Below, one piece after another: positions 11,701 through 23,515 of a stretch of 64,000 nt of DNA. The DNA lies in assembly GCA_964036295.1 (NCBI GenBank), contig OZ038469.1, positions 15,681,591 to 15,745,590 of the forward strand. Direction: 5' to 3'. Origin of the DNA: Plumapathes pennacea (lineage: Eukaryota > Cnidaria > Anthozoa > Antipatharia > Myriopathidae). The notes under the pieces are model-generated. The model made no database searches. It had not been told where the DNA came from and saw only the letters and a list, made by a program, of their open reading frames with translations. The stretch's first letter is position 1, and the number at the start of each line of letters is the position of its first letter. Both the position numbers and the translations under genes were made by a program.

Positions 11701-14700
11701 TTTAGGGCCGATATTGTCCTCAGTGCTCGCAGGACGCGAAATGTACGAATGCCTGTCAAGTTTGCAGTGTTCGGTGCTAGCGTGATGTACCTGCAGAAAA
11801 CAAGTAACTGTGTCAGTTCGCAGTCTTCCAAAATAAAATAATCCAAGTCCTATATTTCTCAAAGAAAATATGCAATTTTGTTGATCAATCGACAGAGAGA
11901 AGGAATCTACGCACCTGTCAAAGCCGTTATCGTATTGTACCTTATCTTTCTTTTACTCTTCAGCATTTTTGGAGGTATGAATTCGGATTAATGCAAATAC
12001 TTACCCGAGAATAACCACTACAAAGTCCAACCAATTCCACGGGTCGCGGAGATACGCAAAGCTGTGTAGAATGAAACCTCGGCTAGCGATCTTCAGTATC
12101 ATCTCTGTCGTATACACGGCGCTGAAGATGTACCTAGGGGAAGACAATCAAACATGGCCCTGAGCGAAAGCATTTTTTTTTAGCAAAGGCTGATGTAGAA
12201 GATATGTTGTTACTAAAAATGAATTTGTTCTACCGCGGAATTGACGTGTAGGTCAAGAGCGGGTCCAACATTTCTCACAGTTAACGGTGTTGTTTCTAAG
12301 TTTGTATGACTAACGGTGTTATTTCTGAATTTGTATGTTCATTCAGAGCTTGATTTGTGACTTGCTTCGTTTTGGTGTTCGTGAATGTGTGTGTGTGTGT
12401 TTTCTTTTTTACTTACTCTGCTTCTTCTGGTGGATTATTCAGAGCGAGAAATACACAATTTGCTAAAATAACCAGGATCACGAAGATTTCAAAATATCTG
12501 ATTATTTGGTTAAGGACAAAGTTGCTGTGCTGCGCAGTGTGAATAGAAATGAATTATGGCTCACGTGCATAGATCATGTAAGCATTGTTGTGCAAAATGC
12601 GAGCATAACACAAGAAGTTTTTCCTATTTCATGACTACTCACTCGAAATGACTATTCAATTCCGAAATGTCTGTTGCCTCGAGGCATAGTGCGAATTATT
12701 TCTTATAAAAATAGTTTTCATTTTCATGAAAATCAAACTCATTTTCATAAGAAATTTTGTACTAGGCCTCGGTTTGAAATTGAGGTAACAGTATCTCGGA
12801 AATGGCCTATTACATACTCCGTGGAGGGTGGTGTTATCATATGATGTTCCGTGGTGCCTCGAGTTCTTTTACAGGCCAAAATTTACACCTGTTAGGTGGA
12901 TTTGTCTACCGATTTGAGTTAAAATTGACAGTTGGAGCTGGATATTTTGAGTAAGAACTCGCGTTTGCTATGAGTAATATACATATTTATTACATAAACT
13001 CTGGTGTGATATAGAGATTTCCGCCACTGAGAAATGTCGTATCTGAACACACGTAAAAATACGATATTTTTTACGTGTGTTAATGTCAGCCAAGCAGTGA
13101 TCTTGCATGTTTTTGCATTTCTTAGTGGCGGAAATCTCTGTATCACACCAGAGTTTATGAAATAAACAGAATAATACACGGACGCTTGGAGATATGAAAT
13201 TTATCTTCTCGTGTTCATATCGAGATGAGCACTCGAAGATAAATTTCATATCTCCGCGCGCCCATGTATTATTCTCTAGTTATTATATAGACACGAGTGT
13301 TTTACTGGAAAATATACCGTGCGTAAAATCCATACGAAACTACATCCGGGACCCGAGTGGCGTATTTTCCATATCCTTACTAGTGAGGATATCGTCATTT
13401 CCCGCTTTTGCACGGTTGTTTGTGCAATTTCTCGTAAAACACTCGTGTCTAATATAATAAAAAGAAAATTACACGGCGGCTTGAAGATATGGATTTTATT
13501 TTCTCGTGGTAAAAACAATATTTTACCACTCGAAAATAAAATTCATATCTCCGCGCGCCCTCTATATACAGTGGAACCCCGCTATCTCGAACTCTCAAGG
13601 GAAGCGGGAAATAGTTCGAGATAGCTGGGAGTTCTAGATAACCGAGTTCGGGGGTTCTACTGTACGTTTTTCGTTAAGTCTCGTTTTTTTTTTTTTTTTT
13701 CAGGGATACGTGTCAGTGACGATGTTGATCGCAAATATCCTCACGGGATGCTGGGGCTTTAACAACCAAACAGAGGCGGCCTTGTTAAATCGGAACACTT
13801 TGTCTCGTACGCCTCTCCTGCCTCGTCGACACACCAGAAACGTATCATTCGCCGGCGCCTGGATGAAGAGAGAAAGCGTGGTGAGACTTTCATTTGCTTT
13901 TGAGTGTGATTACTACCTTGTTACATGAAATTTTCCCGACACGTTAATTTCACGATTTTTTTCACAGTCTTGAAATTAAAAAGTATGGCGAAAATTTCAT
14001 AAAGAAGTTATACTAGCTTGTTGAAGATAGCCGAGGAGAGACGATTCGGTTTGTAGCCACACTCGTGATAACGAAATCGGACGGCGTTCATCATGTGACT
14101 AAAGAAGTTCGTTTGGACTCAAAATTTAAACAAAATTCTCCTATTTTAAGCACGCGCGCCAATGTCACGGATGACAGCTTGCATTTGGACACTGAAATCT
14201 AACTCTTGTCTGATAAAGTCGTGGAAAAGTTACAGAAAGTACAGAAAACTGAACAAATTATTGATTGCTACGGTAGTTAAAGTGCCTATAAACCTTCAGA
14301 CGTTACGTTTTTACATGAAAGTAGGAAGTGATCTAAGCAACTTATACTCAAAGAAACTCCGTTCCGAAGCGTTCTTATACTTTTTTTCACGCGGTTGAAT
14401 TCAGAATTCCGAAATCTTGACCGAGCGACATAGGAGACTGGGTCTGTGACGTCAGAGAAGGGACTGGCATCGCTTTGGCGTCTCTTTGCCTTAGTTGTTT
14501 TTTTCCCTTGGTTAAGTTTTTCTCGATAACACATCTATGAGGCATAATTCTCACCTCGCCAACTGCAAAATTTGTGTGAAAGTTTTGTTTGACAAGAAAC
14601 GAGTCCCTCCTCTGACGTCATAACCCAGGCTCTCGATCGAAAAACTTTGCGCGTTCAGATTCAAAATGGCGCTCAAAATCGCATGTTTGCCGGGCGGAAA

Positions 14701-15096
14701 AATATATATAAACGCTTCGGAGCGGAGTTTCTTTGGCCATAAGTTGTTTAGATTACTTCCTACTTTCATATAAAAACGTAACGTCTGAAGGTTTATAGGC
14801 ACTTTAACGATTAACGTGCTTGCTCTTAAGCCAATCAGATTGCAGATGTTTTTATAGTCTGACTAAGTCATATGATAATAACTCAAGGAGTATGTATAGT
14901 CTTACGTTTCCCCCTGTGGCGTCGTAATCCTCCAGAGGTATCCCCAGCATGTTGGACGGAACTCGAGGCAACTGCGCGACGTTCAATTGTTCGTTTATCA
15001 GGGCTGTTGAATCCTCGCCCACGTTTATTTCTTGTCGCTCGTTTTGTTTTACACTGGCATCGTTGTCAGACTCAGGTTGCCGGTCATTTTGAAAAG
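1974..15096 (-). CDS. Nav2-like voltage-gated cation channel A, whole gene, 23 recognised coding exons, 5' start unresolved
   Basis: Alpha subunit of the four-domain voltage-gated sodium/calcium channel superfamily, placed in the plasma membrane, where it would carry depolarising inward current. Joining 23 exons gives a continuous frame of at least 1553 residues with four S1-S6 repeats. Selectivity residues are D (LTMDYWENL), E (CGEWIEPLW), E (ATFEGWMEV) and S (ATGSGWNDV). Vertebrate Nav1 has D/E/K/A and calcium channels E/E/E/E; D/E/E/A is the Nav2 pattern, so this is a Nav2-type channel with Ser in the fourth position. The III-IV linker is Nav-like ([13 protein letters not shown]) with MLL where IFM is expected. 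The first recognised exon has no in-frame ATG before residue M of NMLGIP, so an upstream start exon is missing from this model. The gene is head to head with channel B. It could conduct Ca2+ or mixed cations rather than Na+ alone. Confidence 0.92.
3197..3414 (-). other. AT-AC U12-type intron of channel A between IVS1 and IVS2
   Basis: The donor ATATCCTTTT is a perfect U12 AT-AC consensus and the acceptor is ggctaacac. Splitting the codon in phase 1 restores Arg (C+GT) in a helix that aligns with vertebrate IVS1-S2. Length 218 bases. A branch-like TCTCCTTGATT lies about 30 bases from the end. Confidence 0.85.
3931..7277 (-). CDS. Channel A: domain III, exons 14-19
   Basis: Exons: 7277-7027, 6591-6418, 5393-5283, 5168-4899, 4371-4318, 4068-3931. 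Exon 14 holds the linker with a Cys-rich [11 protein letters not shown] segment and IIIS1 ([20 protein letters not shown]). Exon 15 is S2-S3 and exon 16 is S4 ([18 protein letters not shown]). Exon 17 is S5 and turret. The 54-base exon 18 carries the selectivity Glu ([10 protein letters not shown]), which replaces the Lys of vertebrate Nav1. Exon 19 is S6 ([21 protein letters not shown], trimmed at KKK by a gttagt donor). Confidence 0.9.
4548..4847. mobile_element. Fold-back MITE, Harbinger-like, in channel A intron
   Basis: Terminal inverted repeats start GGCCCCGYGTCCACACTACG and extend some 45 bases. The element is flanked by TAA direct repeats (4545-4547 and 4848-4850). A 3-bp TAA duplication with GGCCC-type ends fits PIF/Harbinger-derived MITEs. 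It lies between exons 17 and 18 of channel A. Confidence 0.75.
5231..5270. repeat. GGGA tetranucleotide run next to channel A exon 16 donor
   Basis: About nine gggagggagg units only ~15 bases from the exon 16 boundary. On the minus strand this is a C-rich tract just inside the intron. Confidence 0.8.
7693..9768 (-). CDS. Channel A: I-II linker, domain II and start of II-III linker, exons 10-13
   Basis: Exons: 9768-9418, 9037-8864, 8551-8207, 7975-7693. Exon 10 holds the I-II linker and IIS1 ([20 protein letters not shown]). Exon 11 holds S2-S3 and the first part of S4 (MSIFRILRL). Exon 12 continues S4 ([17 protein letters not shown]), then S5, the P-loop with Glu in [13 protein letters not shown], and the start of S6. 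Exon 13 completes S6 ([14 protein letters not shown]) and enters the cytoplasmic linker. Unlike channels B and C, this linker lacks an Asp/Glu-rich stretch after NAFD. Confidence 0.9.
8640..8783. repeat. TCG/TCA trinucleotide tract in channel A intron 11
   Basis: Imperfect tcatcgtcgtc array ending in a pure tca run. It fills much of the 312-base intron between exons 11 and 12. Confidence 0.85.
9128..9360. repeat. Degenerate TGTTG/TGTGG minisatellite in channel A intron 10
   Basis: Repeated gtgttgtg and gtgtggtg motifs with drift. The long open frame through it is repeat translation continuing into antisense of exon 10. Confidence 0.7.
9877..15096 (-). CDS. Channel A: N-terminus and domain I, exons 1-9
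   Basis: Exons on the minus strand: 15096-14906, 13858-13710, 12497-12417, 12133-12005, 11790-11699, 11504-11310, 10862-10805, 10388-10244, 10014-9877. Exons 1-2 form the cytoplasmic N-terminus ([12 protein letters not shown] resembles the conserved pre-S1 motif). Exon 3 is S1, exon 4 is S2-S3, and exon 5 is the S4 sensor ([19 protein letters not shown]). Exon 6 is S5, exons 7-8 are the turret and P-loop with the Asp of TMDYWENLY, and exon 9 is S6 ([18 protein letters not shown]). The aromatic residue right after the Asp is the site that governs tetrodotoxin binding in Nav1. Exon 2 to exon 3 is a U12-type intron. Exon 1 begins in phase 2 after acceptor ttctcctcag, so it needs an upstream coding exon. 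Confidence 0.9.
10960..11168. mobile_element. Fold-back element with AACCCTTT ends, in channel A intron
   Basis: The ends are aaccctttagctcctgagtg and the inverse ...gggagggaaagggtt. The same family occurs at 58899-59077, as an end fragment at about 51846-51898, and as a decayed relic near 24820-24950. Confidence 0.6.
12993..13159. mobile_element. Fold-back element with 44-bp inverted arms
   Basis: Left arm 12993-13036 and right arm 13116-13159 are near-perfect inverses (cataaactctggtgtgat and atcacaccagagtttatg at the ends). It lies in the U12-type intron of channel A. Confidence 0.75.
13188..13255. repeat. Short palindrome (ggagatatgaaatttatcttc type)
   Basis: The arms ggagatatgaaatttatctt and the inverse ending ttcatatctcc flank a short loop. 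A related palindrome lies at about 13483-13552, and both are followed by gcgcgcc. They bracket the element at 13288-13451. Confidence 0.65.
13288..13451. mobile_element. MITE with TAGACACGAGTGTTTTAC ends, copy 1
   Basis: Terminal inverted repeats tagacacgagtgttttac and gtaaaacactcgtgtcta. The interior includes acatccgggacccgagtggc. A second copy in the opposite orientation lies at 54966-55136. Confidence 0.8.
13569..13662. mobile_element. Tc1/mariner (pogo/Tigger-like) MITE, 94 bp
   Basis: Ends CAGTGGAACCCCGCTATCTC and the inverse ...GGGGTTCTACTG, flanked by TA on both sides. CAGTRGAACCCC-type ends and TA duplication fit pogo/Tigger-derived MITEs. A longer relative is at 26470-26632. Confidence 0.75.
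14277..14807. mobile_element. 531-bp element with ~100-bp terminal inverted repeats
   Basis: The left arm starts ttaaagtgcctataaacc and the right arm ends ggtttataggcactttaa. Homology between arms extends about 100 bases inward with some divergence. It lies in the intron between exons 1 and 2 of channel A. The open frames in both arms are mirror images and not genes. Confidence 0.8.
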
Positions 15097-15482
15097 CTGA
15101 GGAGAAAAATAAATTTTGATTGATTAATTTACGTTTTGCAACATTCTCGGCCAATCAGGAGCAAGGTGAAGGCGAACTGTTATTGGCTTAGCCGGCTAGT
15201 TGTAACCAGTCAAGCTAGCATTCGGGCGAAATCTTGAATAGCTGGTCAGTATCGATCAGTGCGTCATCTATAAAGACCTTCACGAATCGGCAACATCTTG
15301 GTTCACAGTGTGAGAGCTCTGCATGGTTCCTATTTGAGTCATGTTTGATCGCGCGGCGCCTGACAAGAAAAAGAAACTTCTCGAATAGAATAAATAGGAA
15401 TTCATAAGCGGTGATTGACTGTAGTCGAGTTTGGTGATATCAACATATACTTGTAATAATAGTTTATCGCGACGAAGAAATC

Positions 15483-15754
15483 AATAGACCATTTTCTCAA
15501 GGTTGCGCGCGCATCCAAGCTTGACAGGCCACAACCTTCGATATGAGAACTGTTTAACGAGCACTTATGCGTGAACGTTGTAGAAAACGCCTTTAAAACT
15601 CAAGAAAGCTGTCCTAACTCAAATAAGAACGCAGCATGAAGCATTTACATCGAGGCCGAACACAGTTCGCCGTGAAAAGAAGTTAAAAGTTGAATTTGAA
15701 ATTCTTGGCACGTCAAGCTTGGATGCCCGCCCAACCTTGAGAAAATGACCTATT
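15483..15754. mobile_element. Fold-back element upstream of channel A
   Basis: Ends aatagaccattttctcaagg and the inverse ccttgagaaaatgacctatt, about 45-bp arms including the ccaagcttgac motif. Confidence 0.7.
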
Positions 15755-16899
15755 ACGGACGTCCAGATAAAGCTTACATTAAGTATGGTCACCTCTTTGG
15801 TTAGTATTTGCAGAAAAAGAATCTGCTCCAACATCCTTGTATTATATTCCTCCCTATATTTCCCTTTATATTGTCGCACACAAACTTCATCGGTATCGAC
15901 ACGAAAGCAGCTGTAGAAAACAGTTGTAGAAATTTGAAGCATTTTAAAGATCATATACGATACTTGCATGCGACGAGGAACGTATTTAATAGTCTGTAGC
16001 CTTCACGAATACGTGATGTCCATGGTTATAATGATTTACGACCTCAATGTGGATGTTTTAAAATATTTATGACAGTCTGTATTTAATAGTGTTTTGCTAT
16101 AGATGTGAGCCAAATGCACTCAACTTAAATGCTTTATCCTCACTTTTCTTATGCAATCTTATATATAAGACGTAGACGGCTTAAGATTGAATGAAGACGG
16201 AAAAGCTGGCCGTGACCCAATGAAACAACTCGCCTTTGTGTTAACGTGAGAGATTCATGCTAAACGCCAGGCTGTTTAAATTTGCATTAATAGACTCGGC
16301 TACGGTCAAAGAAATATAAAAAGCCTTGTTCGCAAATGAATTGGTCTGCAGAAAAATACAAGAGAGAATGCACTCTAAAACGTGATAACTTCCATTCATA
16401 TCTTGTATCCAAAGTTCTGCCAAACTTCTATTTTGTGGTTTGTAGTTTACAAATTTTAAAATTTCATGAGCTCAACTTGTGGAAGGAACAGTACATGTTG
16501 CTTGGTTCTGCATCATAAGTTGCGGTTTAGTTTTGCGCATGTGGTCGACTTACTTTTTGAAGATTTCTTTCGGTCCAAAAAGTCGCATTTTGGTTGATGT
16601 CTTTCCAAACTCGAAATGGCGTGACATAAGTAGATGAAAAGTTGAATTCAAACTGTCGCCTTCGTGCGGGTTTTTGATTACTTATTAATGTGATGCATCG
16701 CACTTAAAATCGCATTCACTTTACCAATCAGCTGAACATTTTAAGTCGATTCGTACGAAGAATTAGAGGCGGATACGATTGACAGATTGAGGCGCTCAGA
16801 AATGCTTTTAAACTGACTTTAAGTGAAGGATGTTATCATCTTATCATGTGTAATAGGGTCTCTGTTCGAGCTAATCAAGCAATAAAACTAAAAGTGTCT

Positions 16900-17075
16900 T
16901 AGGCTCCGGTCGCACTCGTAATTTTGACGACAATAATATCGACATTTGCATCATATGAAGTGCAAACAGCGCTTGTCACCAGAAATGTCAGCAAGTTGCT
17001 ACCAAACATTGAAGAAGCCATCTGCTCTCGATGCTGAATCATTATCGACTAAACGTCCTTGTGCGACCGGCCCTA
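16900..17075. mobile_element. MITE with GGTCGCAC ends, copy in A-B gap
   Basis: Ends taggctccggtcgcac and the inverse gtgcgaccggcccta. Related to the element at 33637-33813 in channel B. Confidence 0.65.
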
Positions 17076-20000
17076 ATAGTGCACTGTGTAATAACCTGAG
17101 CGAAGAAGGCGAAACACGCCGGACAGCATCCTTGTTGTTATATAGCGGGGGAGTGGATTTTCCGATGATTTCAAATCAGCCCCTCGGCAAGACACTGCCA
17201 AGATGTTCTCGTGTTTTCTTTGTCTTCAAAGCTAAGTACCGAGTAATTACTATAAATTATCAACCTAGGCCAATAGTCCTCCGTTTTCTAAGTCGCTTTT
17301 AGTAGTCGAGCATGTGATAGGAACAATGCGTTACGTATCTAACCAGTATAAACAGTGCACGAACACTACAACTGCTTTACCTCGAAATCGCGCTCTCGTA
17401 AACATCTTGGCTTTTGGCTGATGGTTGACTCTGGGTTAATTATCTGTTGCTAAGACTACATTCGAAGTAATTCAGGTTTTCCAAGCGCTATTCCCCCCAA
17501 TTATGTGTCAGCTCTCACGTACATTTCGGAAACTTTCACTTCCCATCATGCATTGAAAGTTTGCATCGCCGTTTGGCAAACGCGCGAAAATCGAGCGCTC
17601 CCACTGCGGTTTGGATCTCTTTCAGGTTTTTTTCAACTACAGCTGTTGTTTGTTCAAGTCAATGAAGACAGTGAACGAGTTGTTTTTCGTTTACTCACTC
17701 CCGCCAGTTGCAAAGTTTCCAGAAAAAAAAGGCTAGCCATTTTTAAAATAATTTTGAACTCATGTGCAACTTTTTACCAATAGAGTTTAGAGTTATCAAA
17801 TAAGACATCCTTTTACTGCACATTTTGGCTACAAGCCCGTCGTGACTTTGAGAAAATATCGTATCAACTTAATTCACGGCAATATAGCCATAGCAATTTG
17901 AAATGATAATACGTCTATCATTGCCTTTTTTTATCCGAATTCTTCGATCTAACCTATTTCGGGGACTGCTTGAGTTGAAAAATTGAAAAGCAGCAGGCAG
18001 GTCCAAAACTGAGAAAAATGCATGAAAACGGTTTACTTCTGATCCAAGGTTGTCCATTTTATGTGTAATTCCTCGTTTTCAGAGACAGTCCTACGTCAAG
18101 GATGACCCTATGTGACACTTAATACACACAATTCAAATGAAAAGGTTCTCCGAAGATTTCTGGAACAATGCTTCGACGAGCAAAAACAAAACAAAACAAA
18201 TAGACAACAACAGCAACAACAAAACAGAGATAGAGCGTTAATTACGCCAGACGGCATCCTATAAATACATATTTTTTTTGTTACAAATACAATAAAACTC
18301 CCTATTCAACTTATCTATAAATATCTTTGTTTACTTTCACGAATGTCTTTTGCCATTCAATTCTTTAAATATAGTGCCCATCCTGGGTTCTTATTAACAT
18401 AAAATATCTAGCAGAACTCGGAGGCACAATCAATTCTTGTGTACGATAGAGACTTGTCATAGAGACTTTCTTGCTGTGGTACCCAGTGATGATGAGTTAT
18501 CTTATTCAAGACTCTTTCGAATCCTTTGCAATAAACTGAGCTAAATTGTAGAAGGGGTATTGCACGGATGTTCGTGTAGGTTAAAAGCCCAACTGCTTTA
18601 TAAAAAATGATGATGTAATTTTCGTCAAACTTACAGACAATGAAGCTACTTTTTTTTTTTCTTTTTTTTAATGTGTCAAACATTCTTTTTTTTTTTTTTC
18701 TCGTTTTTAAAGAAGCACACAAGATAATGTCCATACTGATACGACGTAAAGTTTTGGTGAGATATTGTGGCTTTTTAAAGAGTCTCACACGGAGCGCGAA
18801 AAGACAAGATAGACGCCATTTGCTAATTTGACACCACTGTGATGTCAAGAATTTCTGTTCTACCTAAAACACTTGCGGTTTTTCAGCGTCACCGCAGGAG
18901 CCAAAGCAAGCGCCAGTAATAGAGAACCAAGCTCTGCATGTGGCCAAATGCTTCATTTACATCATGGGGTGATTGCGTAATCACAAATATAAGAAATATT
19001 GAACACTGAAACGATCTTGCTTTGTCTGAAGGCATTGTTAAAGAACGATAATCTTTGATGGTAATGGTGTGGCGGGCTCGTTTTCTTTATTTTCTACAGA
19101 TCTTCTTGATATATTAATTCGCTTTTGTTTTTTGTCTTAATTGCAAGTGATGTATTAGTTTTTCTACGAGTATCATGCCACAGTGTTAATTTATACAGAA
19201 ACCGCCAAATCATGGGAAATGATATTTTCTCTACATGTCCAAAATCTATGATTTTCATGCTTTTTCACGAGACGTACTCGGAGTGAAACAGGTTTGTGTA
19301 AAAGAGAAACGAGAAAGTAAAACGACCCGATACCGAATTAGACAAAAAAGAAATCGCGTCTCTATTCCAATTCTGTTGATTGTCAGTCGTGTTTTGGGCA
19401 AGTCGAGGCCATTTCATTCATTTTATTAAATCATATGAGCCAATCCGAATTACACAAAATAATGAAACTGTGTTGAATTCCTGCTATAGTAGTTCACACC
19501 TCATTCAAACCAAAACAACTGGTTCTTGATTCCCAAGACGAACTTCGTCGTTTTTAATCGATTTTTAAGGCCGCGGGAGTTAGTTTACATTTAGTGGGCA
19601 ATGGTATGCAAATGCGAACGCGGTGTTATACCTTTTCCCACCTGCCTCGCCACATGAAACCAACCAAAGTGGCAAATAGGAGCGGTTTTAAGAAAAACAA
19701 ACAAAGAAACAAGAACAACACAGGGCAAGGTTTTTGAAAATTATCGAGGGGTTGGAAGAAGAAGAAGAAAACAAGACAAATTCTATGTAGATGTGTTGAC
19801 GCTTCGTGGATGTAAAGAACAGCATCTGCCTGCCTGTCTCCATTGTTCAAAACAATTTGTTGCTCCACATGTCTGCATATTTTACTGAAAATTACGCCAT
19901 TAATATCTGGCCTGAGCGAGTCAATGGGAAACCGGATACGTTCATCAACTTTGCTTTAGCACCTTCCCTTTCGTTTACGATTTTCCAACGAAACTGCTTT

Positions 20001-21884
20001 CTGTAAATTAATCAGCTATTCTGTGGTAATAGTCACGTTTTCATTAATCCAACTCGAGAAACGTACAAATGTTGCAAATATCCAACCAGTTAACTATATC
20101 TATTTCATTCGGAGATATTCGTGTAACTTTTTTGGTCAATTACAAGGAATGCGTATTTTTAAATTAATGGTGGATTAAGCACAGAATCGTACAAAATTCC
20201 CGTATTTATTCTTCTAGTGGACAGCTTATATTTGATTGACAGGTTTTGCCCAACTTAAAGGTCACATACGAATTATAACTATATTTAAAATCCAGCCTTG
20301 GATGAAACGAGCTCAGTTCAGAGGTTGTGATTTGCGTGCGGTCCCAGTGGATACAATGTTGAAACATATCAAAACGTAATAGAACTTATATTCAGCTATT
20401 TAGGTGAGTAGTCTGCTTTGTATTTAGAACAGAAAGCTTCTAATCTGTGTCGCTGTTTTGATTTTTTAACTTAATTGTCGGGGAATTTTAGAATGTAGCC
20501 GCGCTCGAGTATCTATGACTAGCAAAAAATTCAAACGTCTGAATTTCCAACCGCCAGACAAGTCCTTCGCTTGTGTTTTAATATTCTTACTTCCGATACG
20601 TAGTTTAAGGACACACTTGCCATTCTGATGCATATTTTGCTTATTGAAAGGATTAAACGACAATTCGGTCGTTTTAGGCTGTGTGAAATGGTTTAAAAAT
20701 ATTTTCAGTTGTTTTACATGACTGTCAAAGCCTTTGTTTTGCTCAGTGATCAGTGTCTGTGCGAAAACTATAGTTTTGTGGCGAGAATATCTCTGATCGT
20801 GAGCAGTAGATACGTATCAACAGTTTTGATAAAGTCAATTTGTGTGTATGATAAAGAAAAGCCCTCAGTAGAAATCAAGATGTTGGTGAGTGAAACGAAT
20901 GCAAATTATTATCTTACTAAATTTGATGCATAAACTCTAAGGAGTATGCCTTGTAATGCACTACTTTCGAACTGAATTGTTGCTGATAAGAGAATTGCGT
21001 GGACGGGAATGTATTTTTCCAACTCTCAAATGAGGCGTGTCCATTCAATTTATTTCTGATACCAGCACAAACATGTTCACGGCCAAGATAAATTCGTTTA
21101 AGAGCCCGAGTAATCGTCTTAATCAGAACCAATTTAGGTACGTGTCATCACAATTAAAAATCGACTTTCTTTGAGATAGTTGATTTGATTTGTTTGGAAA
21201 TGAAGACTTTTCTAGAATGAGAAGAATTGTTCTATTTGAACTAACAACGGATAGTTCATAGTTTTGTGGCAGACTTTTGCACATGCGTATATAGACATCT
21301 TCGGAAGATATTTGCGCGATTTATTCAGATAGTATCGGGTTTGTTGCACAAGGCTTGTTAATCTTCTAAGTCGGTGGTCACTTAAACCTGATTTAGGTAT
21401 GAGAACAGGCGACGTGGAGATACTTTTTTGATTTTCGAGAGACTTTTGACAACTACGTTTAGTAAGGTAGTAATTTTACTTGTCATCTGAACAACTGTAT
21501 GACATATCTCTGGTGAGCGTCTGAAAGATAAAATTGTAGGTTATATGGAGTCCAATAACCAGCCATGGCTAAATATCCTTGACTTACAGGGACGTTAGTG
21601 CGGGAGCGGAGTTTTTTTTTTTCTATGAGGTCGCGTCTTGCATGGTCATCGGGCAATCGGCCATTGATTGTTCACAGTCACATTTCTTTATCTACGCAAT
21701 TCCACCCAAAATGCCAGGAAACGATACAAATGTAACGGCAATTAAACTAATACATTAGCGCTGCTTTTACAGATTAGATTTTGAGATCTAGAAGCCCGCA
21801 CATTATAGTTCTTCTCCGTCAACTTTGAAACACATTTTATACTAGCTCCACAACCAGCTGAGAGCATCGAAGTCTCCAGATATG

Positions 21885-22068
21885 TAGGGTGTGTTTCTTT
21901 TTAGGAATCCAAATCCGGATCACTAATCCAAAAACAGATTCTCTGTTTCTTTACTGAAATCCAAATCCGGATAATGAATCCATGTGATCCACACTGAGGA
22001 CGGATTCACTGGATCATATCCAAAATTGGATACTTTGGATCATGGATCTATTAAAGAAACGCACCCTA
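21885..22068. mobile_element. Fold-back element with TAGGGTGTGTTTCTTT ends
   Basis: The ends tagggtgtgtttcttt and aaagaaacgcacccta are inverted. The interior repeats aatccaaatccgg motifs. Confidence 0.65.
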
Positions 22069-23515
22069 AAGCACCATACCCATCGGATCGAACTGGCTCT
22101 TAGAGTTCACTAATCGCTCCATGGTGGTAAATTGTTTTCTGTGGTTTTGATTTATGCGACACATTGTGTAGATTATGTATAACATTCGGCTTTGTATGTA
22201 TATAACGCAAGCAGGACAACAAAGTTACTGAAATTGCAGTTGGACGAGTGGTATTGGCAGTTCTACCCGAATAAACTTGTCCGCCATACTGCGAGAAACA
22301 CCTTTCTTCTGCGGTCAGAATGTATAAAACTTCGTATCGTTTCTCTTCAATGATTTAGTGCTCTTTTCATTCACTTCCAAACAATCAAAGTTGCCTAAAA
22401 CCACACTGAATTTTGGCTGCCGTTTTCCCTGCGGGCATGCGCAGTTCTATTTATGGACTGAAGATCGTTTCGTCGAGCATGCGCCGTAAGACAGCGGAAG
22501 GGTCTGGGTACGAACTTTTGCTTTGCTGTAGATAATCTGCGTATCAGCTGTTATTAGAAAACGTTGTAAAAATTGAGCTCACTAGTCCAATTATAAAACA
22601 ATGGTTGAACTCGCCTTTGTAAACGCAGATCAATGATTTGCTTCCTTCGACATCGGCAACTAATTGATTTCTCGTCACTGATAAATTACGATGTTATGCT
22701 CAAGATCGTCCAATAATTATTGCTGGTTCTGCAAGCAAGGAAGTGGCGTTTATGCTTGTTCGTACGTTCTTATTGGTTCTCTCCTTCGAAGCATAGTTGC
22801 CAACATGCGAATTATCACGCGTTCACTTAGTTTGGTTGGCTGCAGGTGTTTCCTGTTCGCCTTCATTCTTATTGGCGCTGTAATAACCTTTTTGATTTAG
22901 TTTTACGAAGTTTATCGAAAATCGCCCTCTGAGCTCGGACTGTCTTAAACACTAATTGCTAAGTGGTTCCACCTGGGGTACATCTTACTAACCGAGATGC
23001 ATAAGGCTGGAGAAAATAATTAAGGATCCACTTACGGTATATACCAAGGTGACGAGGTCAATAAGATACTTATTATATATATGGCTTTAACGATCTTTCA
23101 GCTTAACTAGAACAATAGAGAGTTGTCTCATCAATTTTAGTCAATTTAAGCACAATTTACACATGCTCTTTGGACAACAAATTCACAGTTACAGCAATTG
23201 AATCCTGCCAATGTGAAAATTTTGAAAAAAAAAAAAAGAGGGAAACCATGGGACTTATAGTGCATTATGTTTTGTTTAATTCCAATGTTCTGAGTTGAAT
23301 GCGCTAGCCGAAAGTCTGAACATTTTGAAGCCATTACGATGTTTTAATGTTTAATGCTGCAGCTGCTTTACATATCTGTGGCCTTATTCACCTGACTAAA
23401 CCAAATTCTGACAATCTAAGCCATTTTACAGAATGCTGTGATCCTGCAGTTTTGATCAACTCTTTGTCAAAGCAAGAAAGCTTCTTTGCTGTGGCGAAGG
23501 GCTTAGGGCTGCTTC

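Larger units (their letters stand above)
12498..13709 (-). other. U12-type (minor spliceosome) intron of channel A before IS1
   Basis: The donor reads GTATCCCTG (two changes from the GTATCCTTT consensus). The 3' end has a perfect U12 branch-like TCCTTAAC 12 bases before the AG. It splits a codon in phase 2 just upstream of IS1, at the same point as in channels B and C. Length 1212 bases; it is packed with fold-back elements. Confidence 0.8.

Noticed and set aside
14162-14802. Pair of similar open frames ([15 protein letters not shown]) on opposite strands
   Set aside because: They are the two arms of a 531-bp inverted-repeat element, not genes.
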